A stretch of 64,000 nt of DNA, taken from NCBI GenBank assembly GCA_964632845.1, contig CAZWDU010000010.1:1-64000 (forward strand). The letters are read 5' to 3'. The translations under genes were made by a program, and so were the position numbers. This document shows, piece after piece, positions 26,761-35,896 of the stretch. How positions within the stretch are numbered: position 1 is the stretch's first letter; each line of letters begins with the position of its first letter. The DNA comes from JAOZHU01 sp964632845 (GTDB lineage Archaea > Thermoproteota > Bathyarchaeia > Bathyarchaeales > Bathycorpusculaceae). The notes beneath the pieces are model-generated. The model did no database searches, had not been told where the DNA came from, and saw only the letters and a list, made by a program, of their open reading frames with translations.

Positions 26761-26994
26761 ATGCCAAGAGCCTTTGTATTGATAAATGTAGAGTCAGGTT
26801 CAGAAGATGAGGTTCTGAAAGAAATCAAGAAGCTTGAAGGTATAGAAGAAGCCTACTTTTCCTACGGCGTTTACGATTTAGTCACCAAAATCAAAGCTGA
26901 TACAATGGAACAGCTTAAAGAACTAGTAACGCGCAAAATCAGAGCGCTCAGCAAAGTCAGGTCAACACTAACACTGATAATGATGGAAGAATAA
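26761..26994 (+). CDS. Stand-alone Lrp/AsnC ligand-binding (RAM) domain protein
   Basis: This 77-residue RAM domain (MPRAFVLINVESGSEDEVLK, YGVYDLVTKIKADTM, KVRSTLTLIMMEE) is a paralogue of 23417-23653. As there, no helix-turn-helix is present. An effector-sensing partner for a full-length Lrp regulator elsewhere in the genome is the likely role. TGAGGAGATTTTG just before the ATG gives a good ribosome site. Confidence 0.9.
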   Translation: MPRAFVLINVESGSEDEVLKEIKKLEGIEEAYFSYGVYDLVTKIKADTMEQLKELVTRKIRALSKVRSTLTLIMMEE

Positions 26995-27121
26995 CGCGCC
27001 AACACACTACAGCACCCAATTTTTTGAACAAATTACGGCGTACACACCGTACACAAACAAAATTCACTGTTCAGAGCGTAAACCATATAGCGCAATGCAC
27101 ATAAAATAGCTGTGAGCCTTT

Positions 27122-28345
27122 ATGCAACGGTCTTACTCACGACTATTAGGAGTAATAGGAAAACCCAACACTGGCAAATCAACGCTCTTCAGCGCCGCAA
27201 CCCTTGCACCAGCAGAAATCGCCAATTACCCATTCACGACCATAAAACCCAACCGCGGCGTCGGCTACGTAAGAACCCCCTGCGTCCACGAAGAATTCCA
27301 AGTCCAAGACAACCCATCCAACTCACTCTGCATAGACGACACAAGACTGATCCCAGTAGAGATAATCGACATCGCGGGCATTGTTCCAGGCGCATGGGAA
27401 GGGCGCGGACTCGGCAACCAATTCCTAGACGAAATACGCAGAGCAGACGCGCTAATTCATGTCGTTGACGCTTCTGGAGGAACAGATTGCGAAGGACGCA
27501 TATGCAAAATAGGCGAACACGACCCACTGGAAGATGTGCGTTTCTTAGAGCAAGAAATAACCATGTGGATGGCAGCCATACTCAAAAAAGACTGGCCTAA
27601 ACTTGCCCGAACAGCCGAAGCTGAATCTAAAGACATCTACACGATGCTGGAAGAACGCTTAAGTGGCTTAAGCATAAAACGCAACCACATCTTCGAAGCA
27701 ACTAAGAAAGCAGGCTTAAACGCTGACAAGCCAACAACTTGGAGCGACGAAGACTTCTTGAAGTTCGTTGACACTGTCCGGCGAATCGCAAAGCCAATGC
27801 TGATAGCAGCTAACAAGATTGACTTGCCAACCGCTGAGGCAAATGTGGAACGACTGAAGAAACTCGGCTACACCGTTATCCCTTGTTGCGCAGAAGCTGA
27901 ATTAGCGCTTAGGCGTGCTGCAGAGAAGCAGCTAATTGACTATAAGCCAGGAGACTGCAACTTCAAAATAACGCAGTCAGAAAAGCTATCCAGTAGCCAA
28001 ACAAAAGCGTTGGAAACAATAAGAGAAAAAATCCTCCTCAAGAATGGCTCCACAGGAATCCAGGATGCAATCAACACCGCATACTTCAAGCTGCTCAGCA
28101 TGATTACTGTTTATCCAGTTGAAGATGTAGAGCATTTGACCAACCATCGAGGCCAAGTTTTGCCAGATGTTTATCTTGTGCCCTACGGAACAACCGCCCA
28201 CCAATTCGCCTACATCATCCACACAGAACTCGGCGAAAGCTTCATTTACGCAGTAGACGCGCGAGGAAAAAAGCGGATAGGCGAAGACGCTGTTTTAAAG
28301 GACAGAGATGTTATCTCAATTGTAAGTGCAAAAAAGCGCGCTTGA
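27122..28345 (+). CDS. YchF/Obg-family GTPase, archaeal type
   Basis: This 407-residue TRAFAC GTPase has the P-loop GKPNTGKST, switch II DIAGIVPGAWEGRGLGN, ANKIDLPTAE (NKxD), and a C-terminal TGS domain (YPVEDVEHLTNHRGQVLPDV). Family members associate with ribosomes; YchF prefers ATP through a changed NKxD, but here NKID is kept, so GTP is likely. It ends seven bases from the convergent uppS. Confidence 0.92.
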   Translation: MQRSYSRLLGVIGKPNTGKSTLFSAATLAPAEIANYPFTTIKPNRGVGYVRTPCVHEEFQVQDNPSNSLCIDDTRLIPVEIIDIAGIVPGAWEGRGLGNQFLDEIRRADALIHVVDASGGTDCEGRICKIGEHDPLEDVRFLEQEITMWMAAILKKDWPKLARTAEAESKDIYTMLEERLSGLSIKRNHIFEATKKAGLNADKPTTWSDEDFLKFVDTVRRIAKPMLIAANKIDLPTAEANVERLKKLGYTVIPCCAEAELALRRAAEKQLIDYKPGDCNFKITQSEKLSSSQTKALETIREKILLKNGSTGIQDAINTAYFKLLSMITVYPVEDVEHLTNHRGQVLPDVYLVPYGTTAHQFAYIIHTELGESFIYAVDARGKKRIGEDAVLKDRDVISIVSAKKRA

Positions 28346-28351
28346 GCTTTC

Positions 28352-29137
28352 TCACGCGCCATAACGCCGCTTGCGTTTCTGAAAAGTACGAAAAGCCCTT
28401 AAAAGGTCTATCAAACGGAAATCAGGCCAGTAAACATCTAAAAAGCAGAGTTCACTGTAAGCAGACTGCCAAAGCAGAAAACCGCTTAACCGTTCCTCGC
28501 CAGACGTTCGAATAATCAAGTCTGGTTCCTGCTTAGCCATGTGCGCAGTGTACAAGTACTTCTCAAACGTGCTTTCATCCACAGTGTCAAGCTCTAATTC
28601 ACCACTCTTCACTTTTTCAGCAATAGTCTTTGCCGCATCCACGATTTCCGCTCTACCACCGTACGCGAAGGCAAAATTCAAAAACTGGTTATCATAATCC
28701 GCAGTGGCCTTTTCCACATCCGCAATAAGCTGTTGCAAACTTTCAGGCAGAAGGCTCACGCGACCGATGACCTTAACATGAACTTTGTTTCGGTGTATAC
28801 GCTCGTTAGTCAAAAGCTTGCGGAACTTCTCCTCAGCTATCCGCATGATCTCCTCAACTTCCTCAGGTGAACGCCTAAAATTCTCCGTGGAAAACGTGTA
28901 AAGAGTCACAATCTTAACGTTAAGCTTATCACACCACTCCAAAAGCTGCTCAACCGTTTCCGCGCCCTTCTTGTGACCCAGCCAAGGGTTAAGGTCATTC
29001 TCAGAAGCCCACCGCCTGTTACCATCCAAGATTATGGCTATGTGCTCCAGTTTCTCACCGTTCTTAACTTGAAGCCACAACCACTTCTCATATACCTTGT
29101 ATGCGCCAATAGTTGAAAGAATCTTCTTGAGAACCAC
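28352..29137 (-). CDS. uppS: Undecaprenyl/polyprenyl diphosphate synthase (cis-prenyltransferase)
   Basis: The 261-residue cis-prenyltransferase carries IAIILDGNRRWA (diphosphate-binding Asp), GHKKGAETV, LYTFSTENFRR and, near the C-terminus, DLIIRTSGEERLSGFLLWQ. It makes the polyprenyl carrier used for protein glycosylation, which fits the many surface proteins here. It is convergent with the YchF-like gene. Confidence 0.95.
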   Translation of the reverse strand: MVLKKILSTIGAYKVYEKWLWLQVKNGEKLEHIAIILDGNRRWASENDLNPWLGHKKGAETVEQLLEWCDKLNVKIVTLYTFSTENFRRSPEEVEEIMRIAEEKFRKLLTNERIHRNKVHVKVIGRVSLLPESLQQLIADVEKATADYDNQFLNFAFAYGGRAEIVDAAKTIAEKVKSGELELDTVDESTFEKYLYTAHMAKQEPDLIIRTSGEERLSGFLLWQSAYSELCFLDVYWPDFRLIDLLRAFRTFQKRKRRYGA

Positions 29138-29259
29138 TACCTGAACCTCGCATCTTTAAGGGCACTATTACCCGGCTATTCTCTGCGTTCCAGAGGTAAA
29201 ACCCTGCTGGTTTTAATTAAAGCTTGCTGAATCTCCAGTTGCCTCTGATGATAGCAAAA

Positions 29260-30456
29260 CTAGCTTTCCCCAAACTCGCTAATTTCCTCTTTTGACTCCC
29301 CGAAGAAGCCCTTGGCTGACCTGTGAATGACAATTATAGCCAAGACTGAGGCTATGCCGATGAGGATGCCGACAATTATTGCGAAAGCCAGATTATCAGG
29401 GGGCATATCTGGATTTATGAGGATATCTGCAGTTGCCCAGAGAATCCAACGCGACCAACCAACTAACACTATTAGGGCAGCGTTCCGCAACAGCCGTGCG
29501 TCTCGTTCAAAGTACAATCGGATGCTCCTGCCGAAGAGTATAGTGGCTAGGCCCACCACCATGAGGTCCATTACACCTTTTATAAACCAACCCGCCATTG
29601 TTGGAAGCGCACTGAGCCAGCCTGCCAAATCTGTTGGAGATTGAGCTAGGTTAGCGCCAGCGCTTGCTATTCCCAAATACACGCTGATGCCTAGGCAGAG
29701 AATCCCCACGATAGCCGTGTAATTCGCGATTTGAATAGGAAGCGGCGGCGGCGTGTACTCTTTAGTCCATTTATAGAGGTTTCTAGCTGCCTTGTCAACT
29801 CCGAAGCCTTTTCCAAGCATGAAAACGCCTAAAATAAGCACGATCACGATAAAATAATAATCAAGATACCCAGGAAATACGTAGAGAATTCCCAGAATTA
29901 AGATTAGCAGCCCTGGCAAGCCTAAGGCAATTCGGGAATACCGCGGGTCATTAAACAAAAGACGAATATACTTTGAGAAGAGCGCTGCAGTTTCCTCGAT
30001 TGATTCGCTGTGCTTCACAACGATTCGTCTAACGGAAGAAACGGGAACTCTGGATTCTACAAGCGGCAAGATTGCTTCGTCTGAATAGCCGTCTGAAACC
30101 AAAATCACTTCGTTTGCGTTGAACGAAGCCAGCACCGTGTTCAGTTCAGCGACAAGTTTTCTGTCGGCGCTTACTCCGCCTAGCTCTGAGCCTGATATTG
30201 TTGCGACTTCGAAGCTTTCGTCGGGTTGTTTCTCGTTTTGCAGGCGGTCGTTGACGCGGATTGCTTCGAACATGGCGTTGGCGTCAGGTTCTTCTGGATC
30301 ATGCAGAGCTAGAGACACTGCGCCTTCCATGTTGGCGGGTCTGCCCATTAGGGGAGTTTTGATGCCGGCTTTTGTTTCTATATCGCCATCTCTATCTACG
30401 CATAGAATTAGAATGCGTTTTTGCGTTTGGGGCTCCGCCGCCTTTTTTCCAGTCAT
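29260..30456 (-). CDS. DUF373 family membrane protein
   Basis: The 398-residue protein opens with ILILCVDRDGDIETKAGIKTP, the DUF373 signature, and continues with a soluble region to about residue 165. Then come six or so hydrophobic helices (GLPGLLILILGILYVFPGY onward). The family is restricted to archaea and has no known function. The gene is followed downstream by uppS on the same strand across 122 bp. Confidence 0.88.
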   Translation of the reverse strand: MTGKKAAEPQTQKRILILCVDRDGDIETKAGIKTPLMGRPANMEGAVSLALHDPEEPDANAMFEAIRVNDRLQNEKQPDESFEVATISGSELGGVSADRKLVAELNTVLASFNANEVILVSDGYSDEAILPLVESRVPVSSVRRIVVKHSESIEETAALFSKYIRLLFNDPRYSRIALGLPGLLILILGILYVFPGYLDYYFIVIVLILGVFMLGKGFGVDKAARNLYKWTKEYTPPPLPIQIANYTAIVGILCLGISVYLGIASAGANLAQSPTDLAGWLSALPTMAGWFIKGVMDLMVVGLATILFGRSIRLYFERDARLLRNAALIVLVGWSRWILWATADILINPDMPPDNLAFAIIVGILIGIASVLAIIVIHRSAKGFFGESKEEISEFGES

Positions 30457-30491
30457 CTATCTCGTTTCCTATTTATTCTGTAAGATTAACT

Positions 30492-31367
30492 TTAATCTTG
30501 TGTTTGGTCGTCGTCTTCGGAGAGGAGTTGAAACTCGTCCCAGCTTAGTTTTTCGCCGCGCTGCAGCTTTTCTTTCGCCTGAGAACCAAGTTTTTCCTTT
30601 AACGCTTGCTCTGCTGTCTTCCTTTTTTCGTCGTCTTCTTCGCGCATAGCGCTTTGCAGTTTTGCTCTTTGTTCTAATAGTTTTTTTATTTCATAACGCA
30701 AAGGCGCAGTCTTTTCTTTCTCTTGCAAATACGCGTTGTGCAAGCCATCGGCTTCGCTCTTGATTTTTTTTGATTCAGCGATTTTGGCGAGCACTTTTGT
30801 GTGGAGTTCTTGGCTTTTCTGGGCGGTATCTGCCAGTTCCTGATGGGATGCATCTGCCCTTGTTTTAAGGGCGTCCAGTTCTTTTTGTAACTCGGTAATT
30901 TTCTGGTTTTGTTGCTCGATTTTCTTGTAAACGTGCAGTTGCGTTTCGAGTTGTTTGACGGTTTCGATTAGCTCTTTTTCTTCTTGCAGGTCAAGTGATG
31001 TGGTTTGGATTTTCCATTCGATGTCTGCAAATTCTCTTTGCAGTTCTTGGTGACTTTGTTTGGGTTTTTTCTTTTTCAGCTCCATGAGTTTTTGGCGGAT
31101 TGCCTTTATTTCTTCGATGGCTGCGCGAATTTTTGTTCGTGCTTCGTCGCGTTGTTGTTTCAGAGTTTTGACTTTTTCGTTTAGGCGGTTGCGTTCATCT
31201 GTGAGTGCGTTAATTTCTTGGCGGAGTTGTCTGAATTGCTCGTTGAGTTTGTTTCTTTTCTCGACGTACGTTTTTGTTTCAGTGCTTGCCTTGTTGGCTT
31301 GTTCTTTTAGCGCGGTTATTTGCTGGTTGATTGCTTCAAGCGCGTTTATTTTTTGTTGTTCTGCCAC
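30492..31367 (-). CDS. Archaeal coiled-coil protein (COG1340-like)
   Basis: Nearly all of the 291 residues form heptad-repeat coiled coil, rich in Gln, Glu and Lys (LNEQFRQLRQEINALTDERN), with KLSWDEFQLLSED at the end, a tail conserved in this archaeal family. It is probably a structural or chromosome-associated protein; the function is not established. It lies 35 bp upstream of the DUF373 gene on the same strand, a pairing that suggests co-expression. Confidence 0.8.
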   Translation of the reverse strand: MAEQQKINALEAINQQITALKEQANKASTETKTYVEKRNKLNEQFRQLRQEINALTDERNRLNEKVKTLKQQRDEARTKIRAAIEEIKAIRQKLMELKKKKPKQSHQELQREFADIEWKIQTTSLDLQEEKELIETVKQLETQLHVYKKIEQQNQKITELQKELDALKTRADASHQELADTAQKSQELHTKVLAKIAESKKIKSEADGLHNAYLQEKEKTAPLRYEIKKLLEQRAKLQSAMREEDDEKRKTAEQALKEKLGSQAKEKLQRGEKLSWDEFQLLSEDDDQTQD

Positions 31368-31516
31368 ACGGTTTCCTCTGTATCGGTTAATAGGAGAGTA
31401 TGGGTTTCGAATTTATATTGGTTTCAGACGCGCCGCGTTCCTATTATAGTGTTTCCTGTTGGGGATTGTTATAAATGTTAAATAGTATGGTGTTGCATGT
31501 TGTTTTGGCGAGAAAG

Positions 31517-31927
31517 ATGAAGTACGACTATGATGAGTTGTTGAAGCGGGCGTGCTCGCAGATGCCCGAGGTTTCGCTGAAAGTTGAGCGTTTAGAGTTG
31601 CCTCGGCTGCTTATTTCCACGGTTGGCATGCGCACGACAATTTCTAACTTCAAAGACGTTGCCGCTGCTTTGGATCGTGATCCGCAGCATATTTTGAAGT
31701 TTTTGACGCGGGAGATGGCTACGGCTGCAACGTACCATGATGGCAGGGCAATTTTTCAGGGGAAGTTTCGGCACGATAGTTTTGAGCGGTTGCTGCAGCG
31801 GTACATGGAGAGTTTCGTGATTTGTCCTGTTTGTAAGCGTCCAGACACGAAGGTCGTGAAAGAGAAACGCTTGACCTTCTTGGTGTGCAAAGCGTGCGGT
31901 GCAAGGTCATCTGTGAAGCAGTTGTGA
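31517..31927 (+). CDS. eif2b: Translation initiation factor aIF2 beta subunit
   Basis: The protein has the aIF2-beta core: YDYDELLKRACSQMPE, LISTVGMRTTISNFKDVA, PQHILKFLTREM, and a C-terminal zinc ribbon (CPVCKRPDTKV...CKACG). It is part of the heterotrimer that delivers initiator tRNA. ATG 31517 gives 136 residues, the usual length; the frame is open from ATG 31475, but a TATA-like TTATAAATG overlaps that codon. Confidence 0.93.
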   Translation: MKYDYDELLKRACSQMPEVSLKVERLELPRLLISTVGMRTTISNFKDVAAALDRDPQHILKFLTREMATAATYHDGRAIFQGKFRHDSFERLLQRYMESFVICPVCKRPDTKVVKEKRLTFLVCKACGARSSVKQL

Positions 31928-32235
31928 GCGCGTGCAAGTTGGAAGTGTACGTTAAGCTTAAGAAAGTCGGCAGAAACGTGCTTTTAGCTATTTGCGACTG
32001 CGAAGTGCTTGGCAAGACGCTGCGGCAGGGAAAAATTGTTTTTCACGTTAAGGACGAGTTTTATAATGGCGGGAAAGTTTCTGTTGAGGAAGCTGTGGGC
32101 ATGATTGCGAATTCGACGATAGTGAACATGGTGGGCAAACACTGCGTGGAGAAAGCCATAGAGAAGGGCTACGTGCATCCTGAAGCCGTGCTGAACATTG
32201 AAGGCGTACCGCACGCGCAAGTCGTAAAACTTTAA
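31924..32235 (+). CDS. DUF424 family protein
   Basis: This 103-residue protein begins with GTG at 31924, overlapping the aIF2-beta stop as GTGA, so the two are translationally coupled. Motifs are GKTLRQGKIVFHVKDEFYNGG and EAVGMIANSTIVNMVGKHCVEKAI. DUF424 proteins are archaeal, often sit next to aIF2-beta or other translation genes, and have an unknown role. Confidence 0.88.
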   Translation: MSACKLEVYVKLKKVGRNVLLAICDCEVLGKTLRQGKIVFHVKDEFYNGGKVSVEEAVGMIANSTIVNMVGKHCVEKAIEKGYVHPEAVLNIEGVPHAQVVKL

Positions 32236-32282
32236 GGCAACTGCTTTCAAATTACACCGCGTGAAAAAAAGGGAAAATATTC

Positions 32283-32303
32283 CGCGTTTATACTGCCAAC
32301 GCG
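32283..32303 (+). promoter_or_regulatory. Inverted repeat around a TATA-like box
   Basis: CGCGTT (32283-32288) and AACGCG (32298-32303) are inverted around TATACTGCC, about 70 bp before the beta-helix protein start. It could be an operator; the arms are short. Confidence 0.3.
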
Positions 32304-32374
32304 TATTATGGGAAGCTTTTTAACAAGTCAGCGCTTACAGTTAATTTTGCGACTAAATTGGGAAGAAACCACGC

Positions 32375-33745
32375 ATGAAGTTTGCTCTCTCCAAACGCGT
32401 TTGCGCCGTAATTTGCATTGTCGCTGTTTCACTTTCAGCCTTCAACCTTTACCTCACACTGGACAGCACTCGTGCACTGCAAGACAAACTGGACACGTTG
32501 CAGAGAGACTACTCGGCGGACGATTCAATATACGCTTACGTGGTTTTCCAAGATGGCGACTTGTACAAAGCAAAGAATCAGTCAAGCGGCTCCGTTGACT
32601 TCGCTTCAACTGACGCGGCGTCGGTTATAAGCCAAGCCGTAGTCAAAGGCAGCCTTGTTTACATCAAATTTGGCAGTTACCTATTAACCACGGATGTTAA
32701 TGTAATTAACAAGCGAAACGCGCGGATGGTCAGCGACGGCGCAACCATAATAGGAAACGGCAACAAGCTCACTATACGTGGCGACAACTACAGTTCGTCG
32801 CAGTACAATCTTATTTCTGGTTTAAAAATAGTCAACGGAACAGTTAGGATCGAAAACTCGTTTGGAACAACGGTTTCTGACATGGTCTTTGAGAACTGCT
32901 CCACGGCACTGGAAATCGCGAACACGAACACTTGGAGCGAAGGCACAAAAATAGACAACATACACTTCATAAACTCTACAGAAGCCATAGCATTCAGAAC
33001 GCCAACAGGCAACGCAACAGGCTCTTATGCCAGCACAGAAATCAGCCGTTGCTTCTTCAATCTCAAGGACAATTCCGTAGGAATAAACGTTGAACGAAAA
33101 GCAGAATACTCGGACAGTCAGTTTCTGAATTCGCGGCTTTGGCTGGGTGAAAACGGCCAAAACAACCAGACTGGGCTTCTGGTTGACGGCTCAATGTTTC
33201 AAACGTTGATTTCCAGCGTAGTGTTCGAATCATTTGCCGATGCGCCTGTAAATCTCTACGCAGTGGTATTTGGTGGAAACGCAGTGACGCCTCCAACTTT
33301 TGATGGCGGCGTCAGTTTCTTAGGCAACTGGTCAGCCAGAATCTACAATCCCTACAGCAAGTGGATTTCTGGATTGGGCAGCATCTTCCGAAAAGAAAGC
33401 ATTAACATACCAATAGGCGTAAGCAACCAGTATGGCGCAACAGAAGATATCCATGCACGTCCACTTACAATTTCAAGTTTCAAGCCGAGACTCCGCGTGC
33501 AGGGCAGCTTCGCAGACGGCGAAACAGTCACGGTTAGAATCCGCTTGGAACTTCTGGACAACACGATTTCAGCAAGCGTTGAGAAAACGTTTACGACCAG
33601 TTCAACCTTGTGGCTTAGCGACGGTGATATGCTGAGGTTGTTTCCATCGCAGAACGTTATATGGGCTATTTTGGTTGATGCCAAATCGAATCTGGAGTCA
33701 ACAGATGTTGTGGTTAAAATCGACGTTTACGGAACAGCCACATGA
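32375..33745 (+). CDS. Membrane-anchored beta-helix (pectate-lyase-like) surface protein
   Basis: The 456-residue protein has an N-terminal hydrophobic anchor (VCAVICIVAVSLSAFNLYL), a short coiled segment, then a pectate-lyase-type start (DAASVISQAVVKGSLVYIKF) and parallel beta-helix repeats (GLKIVNGTVRIENSFGTTVS, IHFINSTEAIAF). A beta-rich C-terminal domain follows. No catalytic residues can be assigned. The architecture resembles phage and archaeal surface carbohydrate-binding proteins. It has no C-terminal anchor. Confidence 0.78.
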   Translation: MKFALSKRVCAVICIVAVSLSAFNLYLTLDSTRALQDKLDTLQRDYSADDSIYAYVVFQDGDLYKAKNQSSGSVDFASTDAASVISQAVVKGSLVYIKFGSYLLTTDVNVINKRNARMVSDGATIIGNGNKLTIRGDNYSSSQYNLISGLKIVNGTVRIENSFGTTVSDMVFENCSTALEIANTNTWSEGTKIDNIHFINSTEAIAFRTPTGNATGSYASTEISRCFFNLKDNSVGINVERKAEYSDSQFLNSRLWLGENGQNNQTGLLVDGSMFQTLISSVVFESFADAPVNLYAVVFGGNAVTPPTFDGGVSFLGNWSARIYNPYSKWISGLGSIFRKESINIPIGVSNQYGATEDIHARPLTISSFKPRLRVQGSFADGETVTVRIRLELLDNTISASVEKTFTTSSTLWLSDGDMLRLFPSQNVIWAILVDAKSNLESTDVVVKIDVYGTAT

Positions 33746-33754
33746 ATGGCAGTA

Positions 33755-34534
33755 TTAAATTTCGAATTTGTCTATGATTCTGCTTTCTTTTTCGCCGGTG
33801 ATTTCTGCAATCACGTGAATGTAGTCTTGAAGCCCTGAGCTTTCTATCCTCGGTTTCAGGAGTTCGTCTATTTGGAAAACGCCTGCTGAGTTAGACATGG
33901 TTATTTTTATTGTAATCGGCTTCTTTTTGTCTTCTATGATTTCTACTTTTTCGATGGAAAGCGCCGAAACTGCGTGGATGTCTACTTTTCCAGATTTGAA
34001 TGGGATTCTTGCTCTTCCTGCTTCCATGTCCAATGCGTCAGCGATGGTTACGATGCCTGCTTCCACGGTTAAAGGCTTGTTCGGCTGCTCATGTGCCACT
34101 ATGGCGTGTAACACTTCAGAGCATATTATTGCGCGTTCTTCTTCCGAGTAAACAGGCTTTAGGCATCTTTCGATGAACTCAAGGGCGAGTAGCACGCTGT
34201 ATTTTTCGTGGTCGGTTCGGGTGACGACCATGCCTAAATCGTGGAAGATTGAGCCGAGAACTACTACGACTTCGGCGTCTTCGTTGTGCATGCCGTAATT
34301 TTTCACTATGCTTGGTGTAACTTGTTTGTCCATTAGGATGCGTAGCAGTTTTAGTGCTAGGTTAGCGACGATTTTGACGTGGGTTGGACCGTGGTCTGTG
34401 TAGCCCATGCGGTCAATAGCCATGATGTTTGCGCATTTCCAGAAACTGTGCAGTTTCGTGTCAGCTTTGATTTCGTTCATAACATGTTTCAGTTTAGCGT
34501 TGTTGCGGAAGGGTATGTTGAAAACGTACGCCAT
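33755..34534 (-). CDS. HD-domain metal-dependent phosphohydrolase
   Basis: This 259-residue protein has the HD metal motifs: GYTDHGPTHVKIVANLA (first His), VLGSIFHDLGMVVTR (HD), EVLHAIVAHEQP and VTIADALDMEAGR (final Asp). It probably hydrolyses a nucleotide or other phosphate ester. It ends ten bases from the convergent beta-helix gene. The substrate is unknown. Confidence 0.85.
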   Translation of the reverse strand: MAYVFNIPFRNNAKLKHVMNEIKADTKLHSFWKCANIMAIDRMGYTDHGPTHVKIVANLALKLLRILMDKQVTPSIVKNYGMHNEDAEVVVVLGSIFHDLGMVVTRTDHEKYSVLLALEFIERCLKPVYSEEERAIICSEVLHAIVAHEQPNKPLTVEAGIVTIADALDMEAGRARIPFKSGKVDIHAVSALSIEKVEIIEDKKKPITIKITMSNSAGVFQIDELLKPRIESSGLQDYIHVIAEITGEKESRIIDKFEI

Positions 34535-34605
34535 TTTAAGTCAGCTCGCATGTGCACTAGTCATATTTGTGGAGATTTAAAGCTTTAACCAGCCAAAAAT
34601 GTGCT

Positions 34606-35808
34606 TTATGGGTTAGGTTTTGCGTTTAGCTTGTGTCTTTTCTTGAGCGCCACTGCCGCTGCAGTTATGATGATTAGGGTGACGGTTGCTGCGGTTGCTG
34701 CTGTGGCGTAGGTGAGTTCGGGTTGCTGGTTTGAAGGAGACGAGGAAGGCGACTGTGAGGAAGTTGGTGATGGCGACGGTGAAGGAGACGGCGTTGGTTC
34801 GGGTGTGCCGTAGCCGATGGGCGTGTACTGCTCGTTCGCGGCGATTGTTGGGCCGACGCCTAACTCGTTGTAAATGGCGCCTCCAATTGCGTATATCTTG
34901 TCGTTTAAGATTGTAGCGCCAAAATAGGAGCGTGCTGTGGTTATGTTAGCGGCAGTTGTCCATTCGCCATTCGCAGGATTATACACTTGAACACGGCATG
35001 GTGATTGAGGGCCGAAACTAGTATATACAGGCGAGATTAGAACGTAGATTCGCTTGGGAGCTGAAGCGCCAGTCGTCGCGACCGCCTCTCCAATTATGTA
35101 ACTTGGTGATGATGTGCCTTGGCTCCAGCTGTCAGTTGCAGGATCGTATATTTGGTTTAAGGTAGCCCCGAAAATGTATATTTTATTGTCAACAACGGCT
35201 GAAGCATAACCACTTGTGCCATTAGGCATCGGCGTCTTTGTCTCCCAAGTATTGGCGACGGGGTCGTAAACCTCATTAAAGGCTCCGTTTGGTTCCCCGC
35301 CTATCAAGTAGATTTTGCCGCCTACAACGTTTGCATGCATGCACGATCTGGCGGTAGGCATGGATGCTCTCGTTTCCCAACTATCCGTTGCTGGGTCGTA
35401 AACCTCGTTTACTCCAGTATGCTCATATTTGGTGTCACTGGAGTAACCCGTGGTTCCGCCTATGCAGTAAATCTTGCCTTGGTAAGCGGCTATGGCGAAA
35501 CGCGTTCTTGGAGTCGGCATGGGCTCCCTGAACGCCCACGCGTCCGTTGTTGGATTGTATTCTTCGTTTGTGCCCACCATGCCGCTGGTAATAGTACCGT
35601 AGCTGCATTCGGTGGCGCCTCCAATCGCGTAGATTTTCCCATTCACCGCAGCAACGCTTAAGCCGCATCTTGCCTCCTGCATCGATGCCTTCGGCACCCA
35701 TGAGTTTTCAACTGCAGCAGAAACCCCAACAGGCACAGTGACGCATGTGCATGAAGCCGTTAGGAAAACCAGAACAAGCACTAGAGCAGCGGTTTTACTC
35801 ATGCTCAT
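34606..35808 (-). CDS. Kelch-repeat surface protein with C-terminal anchor
   Basis: The frame opens at 35886, but the signal peptide MSMSKTAALVLVLVFLTASC starts at ATG 35808 (or 35802), just after the shared promoter. About six Kelch blades (KIYAIGGATE, KIYCIGGTTG, KIYLIGGEPN, KIYIFGATLN, KIYAIGGAIY, each with a YDPATDSW-type strand) make a beta-propeller. A Pro/Ser stalk, one transmembrane helix and a basic tail follow. A surface binding protein is likely. Its promoter is nearly identical to that of the beta-helix gene at 24146. Confidence 0.88.
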   Translation of the reverse strand: MSMSKTAALVLVLVFLTASCTCVTVPVGVSAAVENSWVPKASMQEARCGLSVAAVNGKIYAIGGATECSYGTITSGMVGTNEEYNPTTDAWAFREPMPTPRTRFAIAAYQGKIYCIGGTTGYSSDTKYEHTGVNEVYDPATDSWETRASMPTARSCMHANVVGGKIYLIGGEPNGAFNEVYDPVANTWETKTPMPNGTSGYASAVVDNKIYIFGATLNQIYDPATDSWSQGTSSPSYIIGEAVATTGASAPKRIYVLISPVYTSFGPQSPCRVQVYNPANGEWTTAANITTARSYFGATILNDKIYAIGGAIYNELGVGPTIAANEQYTPIGYGTPEPTPSPSPSPSPTSSQSPSSSPSNQQPELTYATAATAATVTLIIITAAAVALKKRHKLNAKPNP

Positions 35809-35826
35809 CCCGAATTTAATAGGTTG

Positions 35827-35896
35827 TTTTCGTGATAAAAGCGTTTTTGTAAAGGTTTCTTGACTAAACGAGAAAAATTTAGTCAAGGTTTCTTGA
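35827..35896 (-). promoter_or_regulatory. Tandem-motif promoter of the Kelch gene
   Basis: On the minus strand TCAAGAAACCTTGA occurs at 35896-35883 and, with one mismatch, at 35863-35850 (33 bp apart), then AAAAACGCTTTTATCACGAA (TATA-like, ends near 35828). A hand alignment with 24081-24119 shows three differences in the first 39 bases of the proximal half. Confidence 0.7.
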
